A DNA stretch of 64,000 nt from CAXBCP01 sp963977005 (GTDB lineage: Bacteria; Pseudomonadota; Alphaproteobacteria; MPNO01; UBA830), in contig CAXBMQ010000016.1 in NCBI GenBank assembly GCA_963977005.1, positions 1 to 64,000 of the forward strand, given 5' to 3'. Of the stretch, positions 52,273-61,693 are shown piece by piece. Made by a program: the position numbers and the translations under genes. Numbering within the stretch: position 1 is the first letter of the stretch; the number at the start of each line of letters is the position of its first letter. The notes under the pieces are model-generated. The model did not search any database, was not told the origin of the DNA, and worked only from the letters and a program-made list of their open reading frames with translations.

Positions 52273-52914
52273 ATGGCGGACCGATTGAAGAAAGGCCTTA
52301 TCAGGGGCGAAGACGGACATGTCCGGTGCTTCTGGCCGGGCGAACTGCCGGACTATCTGGCCTATCACGACACCGAATGGGGGCTGCCGGTCGCCGACGA
52401 CCGGCGTTTGTTCGAAAAGATATGCCTCGAGGGATTCCAGTCGGGCCTGTCCTGGCTGACGATACTGCGCAAGCGGGAGAATTTTCGCGAGGCTTTCTCC
52501 GATTTCGATTTCACGCTCGTTGCAAAATACGGCAAACGGGATATCGAGAAACTGGTGACGAACGCAGGCATCATCCGCCACCGCGGAAAGATCGAATCCA
52601 CCGTCAACAACGCGAAACGCGCGGTCGAGATGGCGGATGAATACGGATCGCTCGGCGCCTATTTCTGGCAGCACGAAACGGATCCGGCGAACCGGCCCAA
52701 ACGGCTCGATCACAAGACGCTGAAGACCCTCGGCAAGACCCCGGAATCGATCGCCTTGTCGAAAGACCTGAAAAAAAGGGGCTGGTCGTTCGTTGGCCCG
52801 ACCACGGCCTATGCCTTCATGCAGGCCATGGGCATGGTCAACGACCATATCGACGGCTGCTTTGCCCGGGACGCGACCGAGAAAGCGCGCGCCAAGTTCA
52901 AACGCCCGACCTGA
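52273..52914 (+). CDS. tag: DNA-3-methyladenine glycosylase I
   Basis: This 213-residue protein removes 3-methyladenine from DNA. The zinc-binding residues of Tag can be placed: Cys in HVRCFWPG, His in YLAYHDTEWG, and His and Cys in MVNDHIDGC. The catalytic-pocket segment LFEKICLEGFQSGLSWLTIL and the helix-hairpin-helix-like VTNAGIIRHRGKIES are also typical. It has a slightly long N-terminus. It is convergent with the cyclophilin gene. Confidence 0.95.
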   Translation: MADRLKKGLIRGEDGHVRCFWPGELPDYLAYHDTEWGLPVADDRRLFEKICLEGFQSGLSWLTILRKRENFREAFSDFDFTLVAKYGKRDIEKLVTNAGIIRHRGKIESTVNNAKRAVEMADEYGSLGAYFWQHETDPANRPKRLDHKTLKTLGKTPESIALSKDLKKRGWSFVGPTTAYAFMQAMGMVNDHIDGCFARDATEKARAKFKRPT

Positions 52915-52961
52915 AGATCAGGCCGGGCGTCTGAATTCTGACGTCTCAAAAGAGACTGAAA

Positions 52962-53525
52962 TTATTGTTTCTCAACGTCGGCGGCGACGCGGAAAGTTAT
53001 GATCTTGTCGGGATCGGTGACGCTGCCGTTCCGGCTTGCGTCGCCCTTTTTGATCATGTCGACGAATTCCATACCCGACGTCACCTTGCCCCAGATCGAG
53101 TACTTGTTGTCGAGATGCGGGGAATCGCCAAGCATGATGAAGAACTGGCTGTCGGCGCTGGACGGGCTGGCCGAACGCGCCATCGACACCGTGCCGCGTA
53201 CATGCTTTTCGGACGTGAATTCAGGCGGCAGGTTTTGGCCCGATCCGCCGGTACCGTTGCCGTCCGGGTCGCCGGTCTGCACCATGAAACCGTCGATCAC
53301 CCGGTGAAAGACGATGCCGTCGTAAAACTTCTCGCGTACCAGTTCCTTGATACGCGCAACATGTTTCGGCGCAAGGTCCGGTCGCAATTCGATGACGATA
53401 CGGCCATCCTTCGTTTCCATGTAGAGCGTGTTCTCGAGATCCGCAGCCATTGCAGCCCCCATTGTTGTTACGAGCATCAATGCGCCTGCAAAAAATGCTC
53501 CGATAAAGGATCGTCGTCCGGTCAT
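52962..53525 (-). CDS. Periplasmic cyclophilin-type peptidyl-prolyl cis-trans isomerase
   Basis: This is a 187-residue protein with an N-terminal signal (SFIGAFFAGALMLVTTMGAA) and a compact cyclophilin domain. FHRVIDGFMVQTGDPDGNG has the catalytic Arg and Phe-Met-Gln, FTSEKHVRGTVSMARSA and QFFIMLGDSPHLDNKYSIWG complete the pattern. It catalyses proline isomerisation in the envelope. A weak hairpin (gtctc-aaaa-gagac) lies between its 3' end and tag. Confidence 0.93.
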   Translation of the reverse strand: MTGRRSFIGAFFAGALMLVTTMGAAMAADLENTLYMETKDGRIVIELRPDLAPKHVARIKELVREKFYDGIVFHRVIDGFMVQTGDPDGNGTGGSGQNLPPEFTSEKHVRGTVSMARSASPSSADSQFFIMLGDSPHLDNKYSIWGKVTSGMEFVDMIKKGDASRNGSVTDPDKIITFRVAADVEKQ

Positions 53526-53631
53526 TCGAGTGCCTCCAAAGATATACTGGCCTTTAGATGGCCCTGTTCGGACAGGTTTCTACCTTATTCGGCGTCACGA
53601 TCAAACCACCGAAATCGTCGAAATCGGCTCG

Positions 53632-54624
53632 TCAGATCACAAATTCGGTCGTTGCCTCGGGGGCATACAGTTCCTCGGGAGTCAGCTTGCGGTGCGTCAC
53701 GCCCTGTTCGTCGCAATATTGCAGAAATGCCTCTATCGTCGTCCGGCTCGGCTCGATCCCATAGGGCCAGAGGCCATTGTCGCCGAAAATCTTCGACGCT
53801 GTCTTTTCGGCATTCACGTAGCCCCACGGCACGGGAATCTGAGACGCCGTGACACTGGTGAGGCGTTCGACCGACCGGTCCCGCGCCTCCTCGAATGCCG
53901 TCATCAGGTTGCGCGCGATCCACGGGTATTCCTCATACACGTCGCGCTTGATGGCGACCGTATGCATGATCGGATAAATCCCGGTTTCCTCAAAATAGGA
54001 TTCCTCGACCTCGCGGAAGTCCGGCATCAGGCGCGTCATTTTACCGTTTTCGAACTCGTGCGGCGGATGCGCCGAGATCATGCAGTCGATTTCGCCGGAC
54101 AGAAGCATTTCGGCGAGCGATTTATCGGCGACCTGCGTGTATTTTACGCCTTTGGGCAGGTTCAGATTCGCCATTTCGACCCGGCCCGGCGCGTTGACAC
54201 CCGCCTGCACCCATTCGACCTCGTCGAGCTTGACCCCGCCCTGATGGTGCAGCCAGCCGCGGGCATACACCGTCGCGGTCTGGGACCATTCGGGAATCCC
54301 GATGCGCTTGCCCTTCAGGTCGGTCGATTCCTTGATGCTGCCATCGGCGCGGATATAGAACGCCGAATGGCGAAACACCCGGCTGATAAACACCGGAATA
54401 CCGGTAATCGGCGGATTGTCCTGCGACATAATCGAACAGTATTTGGCAAAGGACAGCTCCGACACATCCCATTCGAACGACTTGGCAAAGCGGTAGAAAA
54501 TCTCCTCGACCTCCATCTGCAGATGGGTCAGCTCGATCCCCTTCGGCTTGACCATGCCTGTGGCCAAGTCGCGAACGTGATCGTAGTCCCACGTCGCCAT
54601 CGTCAGATGAATGTCGTTATGCAT
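53632..54624 (-). CDS. 4,5-dihydroxyphthalate decarboxylase-like protein (NMT1-type fold)
   Basis: This 330-residue protein has no signal peptide. The opening MATWDYDHVRDLATGMVKP and VEEIFYRFAKSFEWDVSELS match Pht5/4,5-dihydroxyphthalate decarboxylase homologues, which share the periplasmic-binding-protein fold. GKRIGIPEWSQTATVYARGW and EIDCMISAHPP are characteristic. It probably removes a carboxyl from an aromatic or related acid; many homologues have unknown substrates. A small membrane-protein gene lies just upstream on the same strand. Confidence 0.85.
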   Translation of the reverse strand: MHNDIHLTMATWDYDHVRDLATGMVKPKGIELTHLQMEVEEIFYRFAKSFEWDVSELSFAKYCSIMSQDNPPITGIPVFISRVFRHSAFYIRADGSIKESTDLKGKRIGIPEWSQTATVYARGWLHHQGGVKLDEVEWVQAGVNAPGRVEMANLNLPKGVKYTQVADKSLAEMLLSGEIDCMISAHPPHEFENGKMTRLMPDFREVEESYFEETGIYPIMHTVAIKRDVYEEYPWIARNLMTAFEEARDRSVERLTSVTASQIPVPWGYVNAEKTASKIFGDNGLWPYGIEPSRTTIEAFLQYCDEQGVTHRKLTPEELYAPEATTEFVI

Positions 54625-54636
54625 GTTCGGTCTCCG

Positions 54637-54801
54637 TTATCGGATGATTGTGAGGTACAGCAGGTAGTCGAGGAATGCGGCAACGCCAAGAACCGGCACC
54701 GCGACGAAGGCCAGGAAATAGATCCATGCCCAGGCGGTAAACCCTCGCCGGGGAATCGACTGGCCGTCTATGATGACGGAACGGTTTATCGGACTGCTCA
54801 T
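54637..54801 (-). CDS. Small single-span membrane protein, function unknown
   Basis: This 54-residue protein has a hydrophilic N-terminus (MSSPINRSVIIDGQSIPRRG) and one long hydrophobic segment beginning FTAWAWIYFLAFVAVPVLGV. It lies 12 bp upstream of the decarboxylase-like gene in the same direction, so the two are probably co-transcribed. Coding potential rests on the clean membrane segment and position; no family is recognised. Confidence 0.6.
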   Translation of the reverse strand: MSSPINRSVIIDGQSIPRRGFTAWAWIYFLAFVAVPVLGVAAFLDYLLYLTIIR

Positions 54802-54832
54802 CGTCACAGGTATAAACGCTACAGGTACGAAT

Positions 54833-55744
54833 TTGAATTCCCCGATTGCAATCGACTGGTCGCCCAAACGCGCCGCTTTTGAAAAGATACAGTCCGCCTG
54901 CCCCGCACCGCTTGAACAGGCCTGGGCGTATGGAGAGTCGATTGGCAGTGTCTCCACCAACGAAATACACCGTGCGATCGTCATCGCGGATAGCGGCCCG
55001 GTCGCAACACTGCAGACCGCCGAGCGGAGACTTCCCGGCGGGCTCAACCTGGTCCGGCTGACCCGAGGTCCCGTGACCGCTCAGCCCGGGATTCTGCCCG
55101 ATATCGCCAGGGCGCTGCGCGCCGACTATCCGCGCCTTTCACGCAACCTCGTGTTCTGGATGCCGGACACGGTCGACGCTGCGGCAGCGATGCGGCCGAT
55201 CGGTAAACGCCAGATGACAACCGGTTACACGACCGCATGGCTCGACCTCGCCCCCGCGCCGGATATTCTGCGCGCAAACCTTCGTGGCAACTGGCGTAAC
55301 GCGCTGGCTCAGGCAGAGACCGATGCGCCGAAAATCCGCGACGACCGCCGGGCGCGGGAGATCGAACATTTCGTGACGCATTACCTCAGGGATCGCCGCG
55401 CCCAAAAATACAGCGGGCCGTCGGGTATCCTCGTGCGGGCACTTGCCGACAGCTTCAAAAAGGACACGTTTCTGCTTCAGGCGCTCGATCATGGTGACGT
55501 CATCGCCGCGTCGCTGTTCCTCCGTCACGGCACAAGCGCTACCTATTACCTGTCCTGGACCACCGACCTCGGCCGCGAACGCAACGCCGCCCATCTTTTG
55601 CTGTGGCAGGGCACGATCCGGCTGCGCGAAGCCGGCGTCAGATGGCTCGACCTCGGCGGTATGGATGCTAGGGCACCGGGTATCGCCCGCTTCAAGCTCG
55701 GTCTCGGCGCGGATGCCGTCACTTATAGCGGCACATGGTTCTGA
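54833..55744 (+). CDS. FemAB/BioF2-like GNAT acyltransferase
   Basis: This 303-residue protein (from TTG 54833) has family segments ACPAPLEQAWAYGES near the N-terminus, TTAWLDLAPAPDILRANLRG and NWRNALAQAE in the middle, and AAHLLLWQGTIRLREAGVRW with LDLGGMDARAPGIARFKLGL near the end, the FemAB/BioF2-like double-GNAT pattern. Such enzymes transfer aminoacyl or acyl groups to peptidoglycan, sugars or lipids. The frame also has ATGs at 54770 and 54773, but those would overlap the divergent small membrane gene; the TTG has AGG upstream. Its stop overlaps the AraC gene. Confidence 0.75.
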   Translation: MNSPIAIDWSPKRAAFEKIQSACPAPLEQAWAYGESIGSVSTNEIHRAIVIADSGPVATLQTAERRLPGGLNLVRLTRGPVTAQPGILPDIARALRADYPRLSRNLVFWMPDTVDAAAAMRPIGKRQMTTGYTTAWLDLAPAPDILRANLRGNWRNALAQAETDAPKIRDDRRAREIEHFVTHYLRDRRAQKYSGPSGILVRALADSFKKDTFLLQALDHGDVIAASLFLRHGTSATYYLSWTTDLGRERNAAHLLLWQGTIRLREAGVRWLDLGGMDARAPGIARFKLGLGADAVTYSGTWF

Positions 55745-56754
55745 TGCCGACCATGCCGGAGATTTCACCTCTTCCCCTGCCCGGTTCGATCTTTCTCGAA
55801 ACCTCTGACCCCGAACTCGCGCGACGCGAAATGTCGAAAATTCTGGCACCGCATGCCATGGCGCCATTGTCCGGCGACGCACCGTTTCTTGCCCGCCATC
55901 ATCACGCGCGCCTCGCCGGCATGTCGGTAAACTTCATTCAGTATTCACCCGGCGCCACGATCAGCGCCGATCTTTCGCGCCGTTTCTATCTCATCCACTA
56001 CGTCCTCGGCGGTGAATGCCGTCTCGGCCCGGAATCCGGCGGACGCATCCTCACGGCAGGCGATATCGCTGTAATCAATCCAACCGAGCCGTTCTCGCTG
56101 AAAACCGCCGCGGATTGCGGACAGATCGTAATCAAACTCGAAACCGCGGTGCTGGCCGACGCTGCCCAGAACCGGTTCTCCATTCCTGCCACCCCGCCCA
56201 TCCGCTTCGATGCAACAACCGAAAGCGACCGTTCCGCATCGGTCGCACGGGTGATCGACCTGATCTGTATCGAAGCGGATAATCCCGGCACCGGCGGCAT
56301 CGCGCCCAGAACACAGTCAATGCTGGCCGAGCTCCTCGCCGTCACGCTGATCGAATCCCTGCCGCACAACCATTCCGCATCGCTCGCGCGCCAGAACGAC
56401 GAGACCGGGATCGCACCGTGGTATGTCAAACGGGTCGAGGAATATATCGATCTTCATGCCGACAAGGATCTCCGTATCGCAGATATGGCCGCCGTTGCCG
56501 GCGTCAGCGAACGCAGCCTCTATAACGGTTTCCGCGTCTGGCGGGCGACATCGCCAAAATCCTACCTCAAGGCCGTCCGCCTGGACCGGGTCCGCACGGA
56601 GTTACTGGGTCTGAAAGCCAAGTCCCGCAATGTCGGCGAGATCGCACGCGAGGCCGGCTTTCGCCACATGGGGAACTTTGCCATCGACTACCGAAAACGT
56701 TTCGGCGAAACCCCGTCGGATACCCTCCGATACAGGCTGACCCCGGAAGACTAG
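55744..56754 (+). CDS. AraC family transcriptional regulator
   Basis: This 336-residue protein has an N-terminal cupin-like sensor domain of AraC_binding_2 type (about 20-200, with GGECRLGPESGGRILTAGD) and two C-terminal helix-turn-helix motifs: LRIADMAAVAGVSERSLYNG and NVGEIAREAGFRHMGNFAID, ending YRKRFGETPSDTLR. The ATG at 55744 overlaps the stop of the acyltransferase gene by one base, so the regulator is co-expressed with it. Regulators of this type often control aromatic or catabolic operons; its target may be this operon or the Fe-S/CoA-ligase pair downstream. Confidence 0.9.
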   Translation: MPTMPEISPLPLPGSIFLETSDPELARREMSKILAPHAMAPLSGDAPFLARHHHARLAGMSVNFIQYSPGATISADLSRRFYLIHYVLGGECRLGPESGGRILTAGDIAVINPTEPFSLKTAADCGQIVIKLETAVLADAAQNRFSIPATPPIRFDATTESDRSASVARVIDLICIEADNPGTGGIAPRTQSMLAELLAVTLIESLPHNHSASLARQNDETGIAPWYVKRVEEYIDLHADKDLRIADMAAVAGVSERSLYNGFRVWRATSPKSYLKAVRLDRVRTELLGLKAKSRNVGEIAREAGFRHMGNFAIDYRKRFGETPSDTLRYRLTPED

Positions 56755-56888
56755 GTCAAATTGTGCAGCAGAACGCACCCGGTTGCAGGTTTTGGATACC
56801 ATAATCCGTAATCGGCCGTGCATAGGGCTGTATTTAGGGATAAATTTGAACGAACAGATTTCGACAGTATTGCAGTTCAGGGATAGCC

Positions 56889-57812
56889 ATGGCCGTCAAA
56901 ACCGATATCGACCCGGCAGTCGCCAAACAGACCATTCTCGATTACTGCCTTAAAAAAGGCGCACTGGTTGCCGGCGTTGCCGACATCAAGGCGATCGAGC
57001 GGATTGCGCCCGAAGGCCACCGGCCAAGCGATATGTGGCCGCGCGCCAAATCGGTGATTTCCCTGGGCGTCGGCGGCCAGACCCAGGGCGCGTGGCACAT
57101 TCCCGCCAAGGCGCTGGGCTATTTCGGCTCCACCGAGGTCCGCGCCTACACGATCGCCTATGGCGCCGCCTTCCTGATCGAAAACAAGTTCGGCAAGCGC
57201 GCCATCTATTGCCCACCGGATATGGATACCGAGGCCGGCCCCCGCGTGCCGTTCCAGAGCCTGAAGCTGCATGCCGAGCTTGCCGGTATCGGTGCGCGGT
57301 CGCTGGCCGGCGACATCCTGCTGCATCCCGAATTCGGCTACATGTATTTCGCCTCGATCTTCACCGAACTGGAACTCGAACCCGACCCGCCGATGCAGGA
57401 CAACCCCTGCCCGACCACGTCCTGCGTCGATCTGTTCCGAAAAACCGGCCAGACGCCCTGCATGAAGTTCTGTCCGGTCCAGTGCCTGTCTGGCGATATC
57501 GACGCGGACGGCAACCAGGCCGAAATGCGCTACGACATGGCCGCCTGCGCCGAGATGACCCAGCAGTTCGAATCCGTCCCCGGCGTGCTGGCCGACGCAA
57601 TCCGCGCCAAGGACGAGGAAGAGCGCGAAGACCTGCTGTTCGATGCCGAGAACAAGATCCTCTGGTACAAGCTTTCCGTCGGTTCCGGCGGCCTGCTGGG
57701 GCAATGTTTCGAATGCATGCGCGTCTGTCCGATCGCCAACCAGTCGCCCCAGGCAGATCCCATCCGGCGCTACGAGCACCGGCTGCAGGCAGCCGCGGGA
57801 GACGATTCATGA
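56889..57812 (+). CDS. QueG/reductive-dehalogenase-like double [4Fe-4S] protein
   Basis: This 307-residue protein is of the epoxyqueuosine-reductase-like iron-sulfur group. The N-terminal part (LVAGVADIKAIERIAPEG; PRAKSVISLGV) resembles the cobalamin-binding-type fold of QueG and reductive dehalogenases. Cys174, 179, 191, 195, 199 and Cys273, 276, 280 (GQCFECMRVCPIANQSP) can hold two cubane clusters, with unusual spacing in the first. It lacks the HEAT-like C-terminus of true QueG. It overlaps the CoA-ligase gene by four bases (ATGA), so the two work together. Confidence 0.82.
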   Translation: MAVKTDIDPAVAKQTILDYCLKKGALVAGVADIKAIERIAPEGHRPSDMWPRAKSVISLGVGGQTQGAWHIPAKALGYFGSTEVRAYTIAYGAAFLIENKFGKRAIYCPPDMDTEAGPRVPFQSLKLHAELAGIGARSLAGDILLHPEFGYMYFASIFTELELEPDPPMQDNPCPTTSCVDLFRKTGQTPCMKFCPVQCLSGDIDADGNQAEMRYDMAACAEMTQQFESVPGVLADAIRAKDEEEREDLLFDAENKILWYKLSVGSGGLLGQCFECMRVCPIANQSPQADPIRRYEHRLQAAAGDDS

Positions 57813-59770
57813 CCCGCGGGCTCAAACGCAGCCAGGTCGGGATGTCCGAAGAGATGATCCAGACCTACGGCGACACGATCTTCGATCTCAGCCACAACCT
57901 GCAGATCCGCCGCGGCGACCCGGTGCGCGAACTGGACTGGGAAGAGATCGAGAAGCAGAAGGAAAATGCCGGGATTTCGGATATCGAGATCGCCCGCAAG
58001 CTCGGCCTGACGCACGATCAGACGACCTATATCCGCACGATCATGGAACGCCGCCGCTTCAACCGGCACAATTATCACCGCCTATACGATCTCGGCGGCG
58101 GCAAACGCTTCCGCACTGACCGCTTCGTGCCCCACCCGGAGCGGTTTACGTTCCGGCCCGAGGCCATCGCGCTGCGCAAGGCCCTCGATTTCGATCCGCG
58201 CACCGCTTCCAAGTACCTGAAGCTTGGCCACTGGAACGGCGACACGGTTACCGGATGGCTCGACAAATGGGCGAAGGAAACCCCCGATGCCGTTGCCGTG
58301 CGCGGGCCCGGCGGCGACATAACCTATGCCGAACAGCACGAACGCGCGCGCCGCCTCGCGAACAGTCTGCTCGATCTCGGCATACAGAAGGGCGACGTCG
58401 TCGCCATACAGCTTCCCAACCTGTCCGAATTCACAACCGTCTATTTCGGCGTGCTGATGATGGGCGGCGTGCTGTCGACGATGCATATGCCCTACCGCGC
58501 GGGCGAAATGAAACCGTTGCTCGAACACGCCAACGCGCGCGCCGTTGTCTGCGCCGGCGCGGCGGAAAATTACGATGCGCCGGCGACGATGCTGGGTCTG
58601 CGCGACGAGGTCGCCACGCTCGAGCACGTGATCGTCGCCACCGGCGACGCGCCCGGCGGAGCGCTGTCGCTGAAGACGCTGATCGACGACAGCCGGACAA
58701 CCGAGATAGACAACCCGCCGGTCGCGTCCGATCCCGCCATCCTGTGCTTTACCTCCGGCACGTCAGCCGCGCCTAAGGCCGTTGTCCACAGCTATCAGAC
58801 CATGCTGGCCAATAACCGCATCGCCGCCCCGATTTACGGGATGACACAGGACGATGTCGTCCTCGGCGGTCCTCCGTTTACCCACGCATTCGGGCTCTGC
58901 GTCCTGAACTTCACCCTGATGGCCGGCGCCACCAGCCTGCTTATGCCAGCCTTTACCCCGCCCGCGCTGATCGATCTGATCGAGACCGGCAAACCGACAG
59001 TCGCCTTTGTTGCGCCCGCCCATGTTGCGGCCTGCCTGAAATCCGGCCTGCTCGAAGACGGCGACTTTCCATCGATCCGGATCGCAACCATTTCGGGCTC
59101 GGCCTGCCCGCCGGATATCGCCTATGCGCTGGAAAACGCCATGCCCAACGGCTCGGTCGGCCAGATGTGGGGCATGACCGAGTGCTTCATGGGGCTGCAT
59201 ACACCCTTCGACGGCCCCGCGGATATCCGCTGCGAGACGCTCGGTCAGACAACACCAACCTTCGAAGCCCGGATGGTGCTTGAGAACGGCGATATCGCGG
59301 CGGACGGAGAGGAAGGCGAGCTTGAGATCCGCGGCTGCTCGGTGATCGCGGGGTATTTCAACAACGCGGACGCCAACCGGACCGCCTTCAGCGGCGACGG
59401 CTGGTTCAAAACCGGCGATCTGGCCTGTCGCGACGCCAATGGAAACGTGCAGATCACCGGGCGCGCAAAGGATCTGATCAATCGCGGCGGGATCAAGATC
59501 AACCCGGTCGATATCGAGGCCGTCATAGATCGCCACCCCGCAGTCCTGATGTCAGCAATCGCACCGGTCCCCGACGACGTCCTGGGCGAGCGTGCCTGTG
59601 CGTATATCGAGCTGCAACCGGACAGCAACGTCACGCTCGAAGAGATTTGCGCCTGGTTGGACGACAACGACGTCGCAAAGATGAAATGGCCGGAGAAACT
59701 GGAGATCGTCGCGCGGATGCCGCTGACGCCGACCCGCAAGATCATCAAGGGCGCACTTAAGCCCGCCTAG
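57809..59770 (+). CDS. AMP-forming acyl-CoA synthetase with N-terminal HTH-like extension
   Basis: This is a 653-residue protein. A unique N-terminal region of about 130 residues contains ISDIEIARKLGLTHDQTTYI (55-75), which reads as a helix-turn-helix. The adenylate-forming domain follows: P-loop CFTSGTSAAPKAVVHS (313 on), MWGMTECFMG, GWFKTGDLACRDANG and catalytic Lys644 in PLTPTRKIIKGAL. It activates a carboxylic acid to its CoA ester. The start is fixed by overlap with the Fe-S gene. The substrate may be an aromatic or cyclic acid reduced by the partner protein. Confidence 0.88.
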   Translation: MTRGLKRSQVGMSEEMIQTYGDTIFDLSHNLQIRRGDPVRELDWEEIEKQKENAGISDIEIARKLGLTHDQTTYIRTIMERRRFNRHNYHRLYDLGGGKRFRTDRFVPHPERFTFRPEAIALRKALDFDPRTASKYLKLGHWNGDTVTGWLDKWAKETPDAVAVRGPGGDITYAEQHERARRLANSLLDLGIQKGDVVAIQLPNLSEFTTVYFGVLMMGGVLSTMHMPYRAGEMKPLLEHANARAVVCAGAAENYDAPATMLGLRDEVATLEHVIVATGDAPGGALSLKTLIDDSRTTEIDNPPVASDPAILCFTSGTSAAPKAVVHSYQTMLANNRIAAPIYGMTQDDVVLGGPPFTHAFGLCVLNFTLMAGATSLLMPAFTPPALIDLIETGKPTVAFVAPAHVAACLKSGLLEDGDFPSIRIATISGSACPPDIAYALENAMPNGSVGQMWGMTECFMGLHTPFDGPADIRCETLGQTTPTFEARMVLENGDIAADGEEGELEIRGCSVIAGYFNNADANRTAFSGDGWFKTGDLACRDANGNVQITGRAKDLINRGGIKINPVDIEAVIDRHPAVLMSAIAPVPDDVLGERACAYIELQPDSNVTLEEICAWLDDNDVAKMKWPEKLEIVARMPLTPTRKIIKGALKPA

Positions 59771-59773
59771 GTC

Positions 59774-61537
59774 TCAGGACGTGCGGGTGCGGTCGGGCGG
59801 GAAGAAAAGGCTCACGGTCGTGCCTTCGTCGACCTCGCTTTCGATTTCGATGCGGCCACCATGCATTTCGATAAACGCCTTCACCAGCGGCAGGCCAAGG
59901 CCTGTCCCCTGGTGATCCCGGGCATGCGCCGTATCGACCTGGCCGAAGGGCGACAGGACAGTCTCGAAATGCTCTTTCGCAATGCCGACGCCGGTATCCC
60001 GGATATCGAAGCGGAAACCGCCGTCCGGACCGATCGTGGTCACCAGATCAACCGTACCGCCGGGCGAGGTGAATTTGATCGCATTCGACATCAGATTTAG
60101 CAGCATCTGTTTCAGCGAACGCGGATCTGCCAGCAGATAGGGCGGATCCTCGGGAAGGCGTTTGATCAGCGTGATGCCGGCTTCGTCCGCCCTGCCCTTT
60201 ACGATATGTATGACCGACCGGCAGAGTTCAGGTACCTGAACCTCGGTTTCGTTCAGGTCGAATTTTCCGGCCTCGACCTTCGAGAGGTCCAGGATATCGT
60301 TGATAATCGCGAGCAGGTGCGCGCCGGATTCGTATATATCGTCGGCGTACTGCTTGTACTGCTCGACGCCGACCGGGCCGAACAATTCGTTCTTGATAAC
60401 TTCCGAAAAGCCCATCACGGCATTCAGAGGCGTCCGCAGTTCGTGGCTCATATTTGCGAGAAATTCGCTTTTGGTCCGGCTGGCGGCATCGGCCTCTTCT
60501 TTCGCCGACGCGAATTGCTCCGCAAGGGTCTTCAGTTGCTCCGACTGCCGGTCCGAAACCAGTTTCGCCGCCTGAAGATCGAGCAGTCGGTTTTGCAGAT
60601 TCTGTTCCGTCAGTTTCATCGCCGTAACGTCGCTGAGCATCAGGACGGTGCCGCCGTCATCCGTCTCGCGCTCGGTGAGGTTGTACCAGCGCCCTTCCGA
60701 CGTCTGAATGACAACGCTACCTTCAGGCGCGGCATGATACGCCATTTGCCGGTCGAACCAGGTCGACGACGTATCGTCTCCATCGTCCAGAACAATCGTT
60801 TCCGCAAGGATTGCGATCAATTCGGCATAACGCAGACCGGCGTGAATGACCCTGGATTGCTCGCCGAACGCTGCCGCGAGCTTTTCGTTCGCTTTTTCCA
60901 GCACATCGTCAGCATCGAACAGGGCAAACCCGTCCGCCGATACGTTTATGGCATCCGCAAGCCTGTCCTGCGCGCGCCGTGCGCGGGCTTCTGCATCGAC
61001 CCCCGCATCTTCGATTTCCTTGCGATGCGAAATATCGGATGCGGCCCCCGCCATACGGCAGACACGGCCGCTCTCATCCCGTACACCGCGCCCGCGGACA
61101 AAACACCAGGACCAGGTTCCGTCTTTACGCCTGAGTCGCAGTTCCGCTTCGTAATAGTCGAGCACCCCCTTCAGGTGCGCGGTCATCGCCGTCTTGTGCA
61201 CTTGGAGGTCTTCGGGGTGGATAAGCCCGAGCCAGCCTTCGACACTGTCCGAGATTTCGTGATCTTCGTAACCCAGGAGTTCCTTGTGACGCGGCGAGAG
61301 ATAAATCGTATTCGACGGCACATCCCAGTCCCAGATACCGTCCTGCGATCCTTCGATCGCAAGCCGGTAGCGCTCTATGTCGCCGAATCGCTCCGCAACC
61401 GCTTTTTCAAGCGACACGCGGTTTTCCGGCGTTGGCGCTGCGCTTTGAGCAAACATCGAGACATCGGCAGCCCCGCCCCGACGCACTTCAGACGAGGGGA
61501 TGCTGACCGCTCCGGCATTTTTTGTTCCGTCTGGCAT
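59774..61537 (-). CDS. PAS-domain sensor histidine kinase (cytoplasmic)
   Basis: This is a 587-residue protein without membrane helices. A PAS/PAC domain (about 50-180; IEGSQDGIWDWDVPSNTIYL and WLGLIHPEDLQVH) is followed by a second PAS-like segment (FALFDADDVLEKANEKLAAA), a coiled stretch, a HisKA domain (LANMSHELRTPLNAVMGFSE, PleC/DivJ-like) and a HATPase domain with NLMSNAIKFTSPGG and DTGVGIAKEHFE. No receiver domain or regulator is adjacent. It is convergent with the CoA-ligase gene, three bases apart. Confidence 0.92.
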   Translation of the reverse strand: MPDGTKNAGAVSIPSSEVRRGGAADVSMFAQSAAPTPENRVSLEKAVAERFGDIERYRLAIEGSQDGIWDWDVPSNTIYLSPRHKELLGYEDHEISDSVEGWLGLIHPEDLQVHKTAMTAHLKGVLDYYEAELRLRRKDGTWSWCFVRGRGVRDESGRVCRMAGAASDISHRKEIEDAGVDAEARARRAQDRLADAINVSADGFALFDADDVLEKANEKLAAAFGEQSRVIHAGLRYAELIAILAETIVLDDGDDTSSTWFDRQMAYHAAPEGSVVIQTSEGRWYNLTERETDDGGTVLMLSDVTAMKLTEQNLQNRLLDLQAAKLVSDRQSEQLKTLAEQFASAKEEADAASRTKSEFLANMSHELRTPLNAVMGFSEVIKNELFGPVGVEQYKQYADDIYESGAHLLAIINDILDLSKVEAGKFDLNETEVQVPELCRSVIHIVKGRADEAGITLIKRLPEDPPYLLADPRSLKQMLLNLMSNAIKFTSPGGTVDLVTTIGPDGGFRFDIRDTGVGIAKEHFETVLSPFGQVDTAHARDHQGTGLGLPLVKAFIEMHGGRIEIESEVDEGTTVSLFFPPDRTRTS

Positions 61538-61693
61538 ATAAATCGCCTGACAAACCCTGTAATTGAAGCGCCATAATGACCTTCGTTCTTAAATTTTCCG
61601 TTAAACCGAGAATACCGCTAAAGTACGGATTGAATCCGATCGATTAGCCAAAAAACGCCTATACACCAAGCCCTTAACGCCGATGGAAATTTC

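Noticed and set aside
52943..52956. Hairpin gtctc-aaaa-gagac between tag and the cyclophilin gene
   Set aside because: Short stem and no proper U-tract on either strand; possibly a weak bidirectional terminator only.
57035..57808. Plus-strand open frame extending the CoA ligase 258 codons upstream
   Set aside because: It runs out of frame through the Fe-S protein gene; the translation is Arg/Pro-rich. The ligase start is set by the ATGA overlap at 57809.
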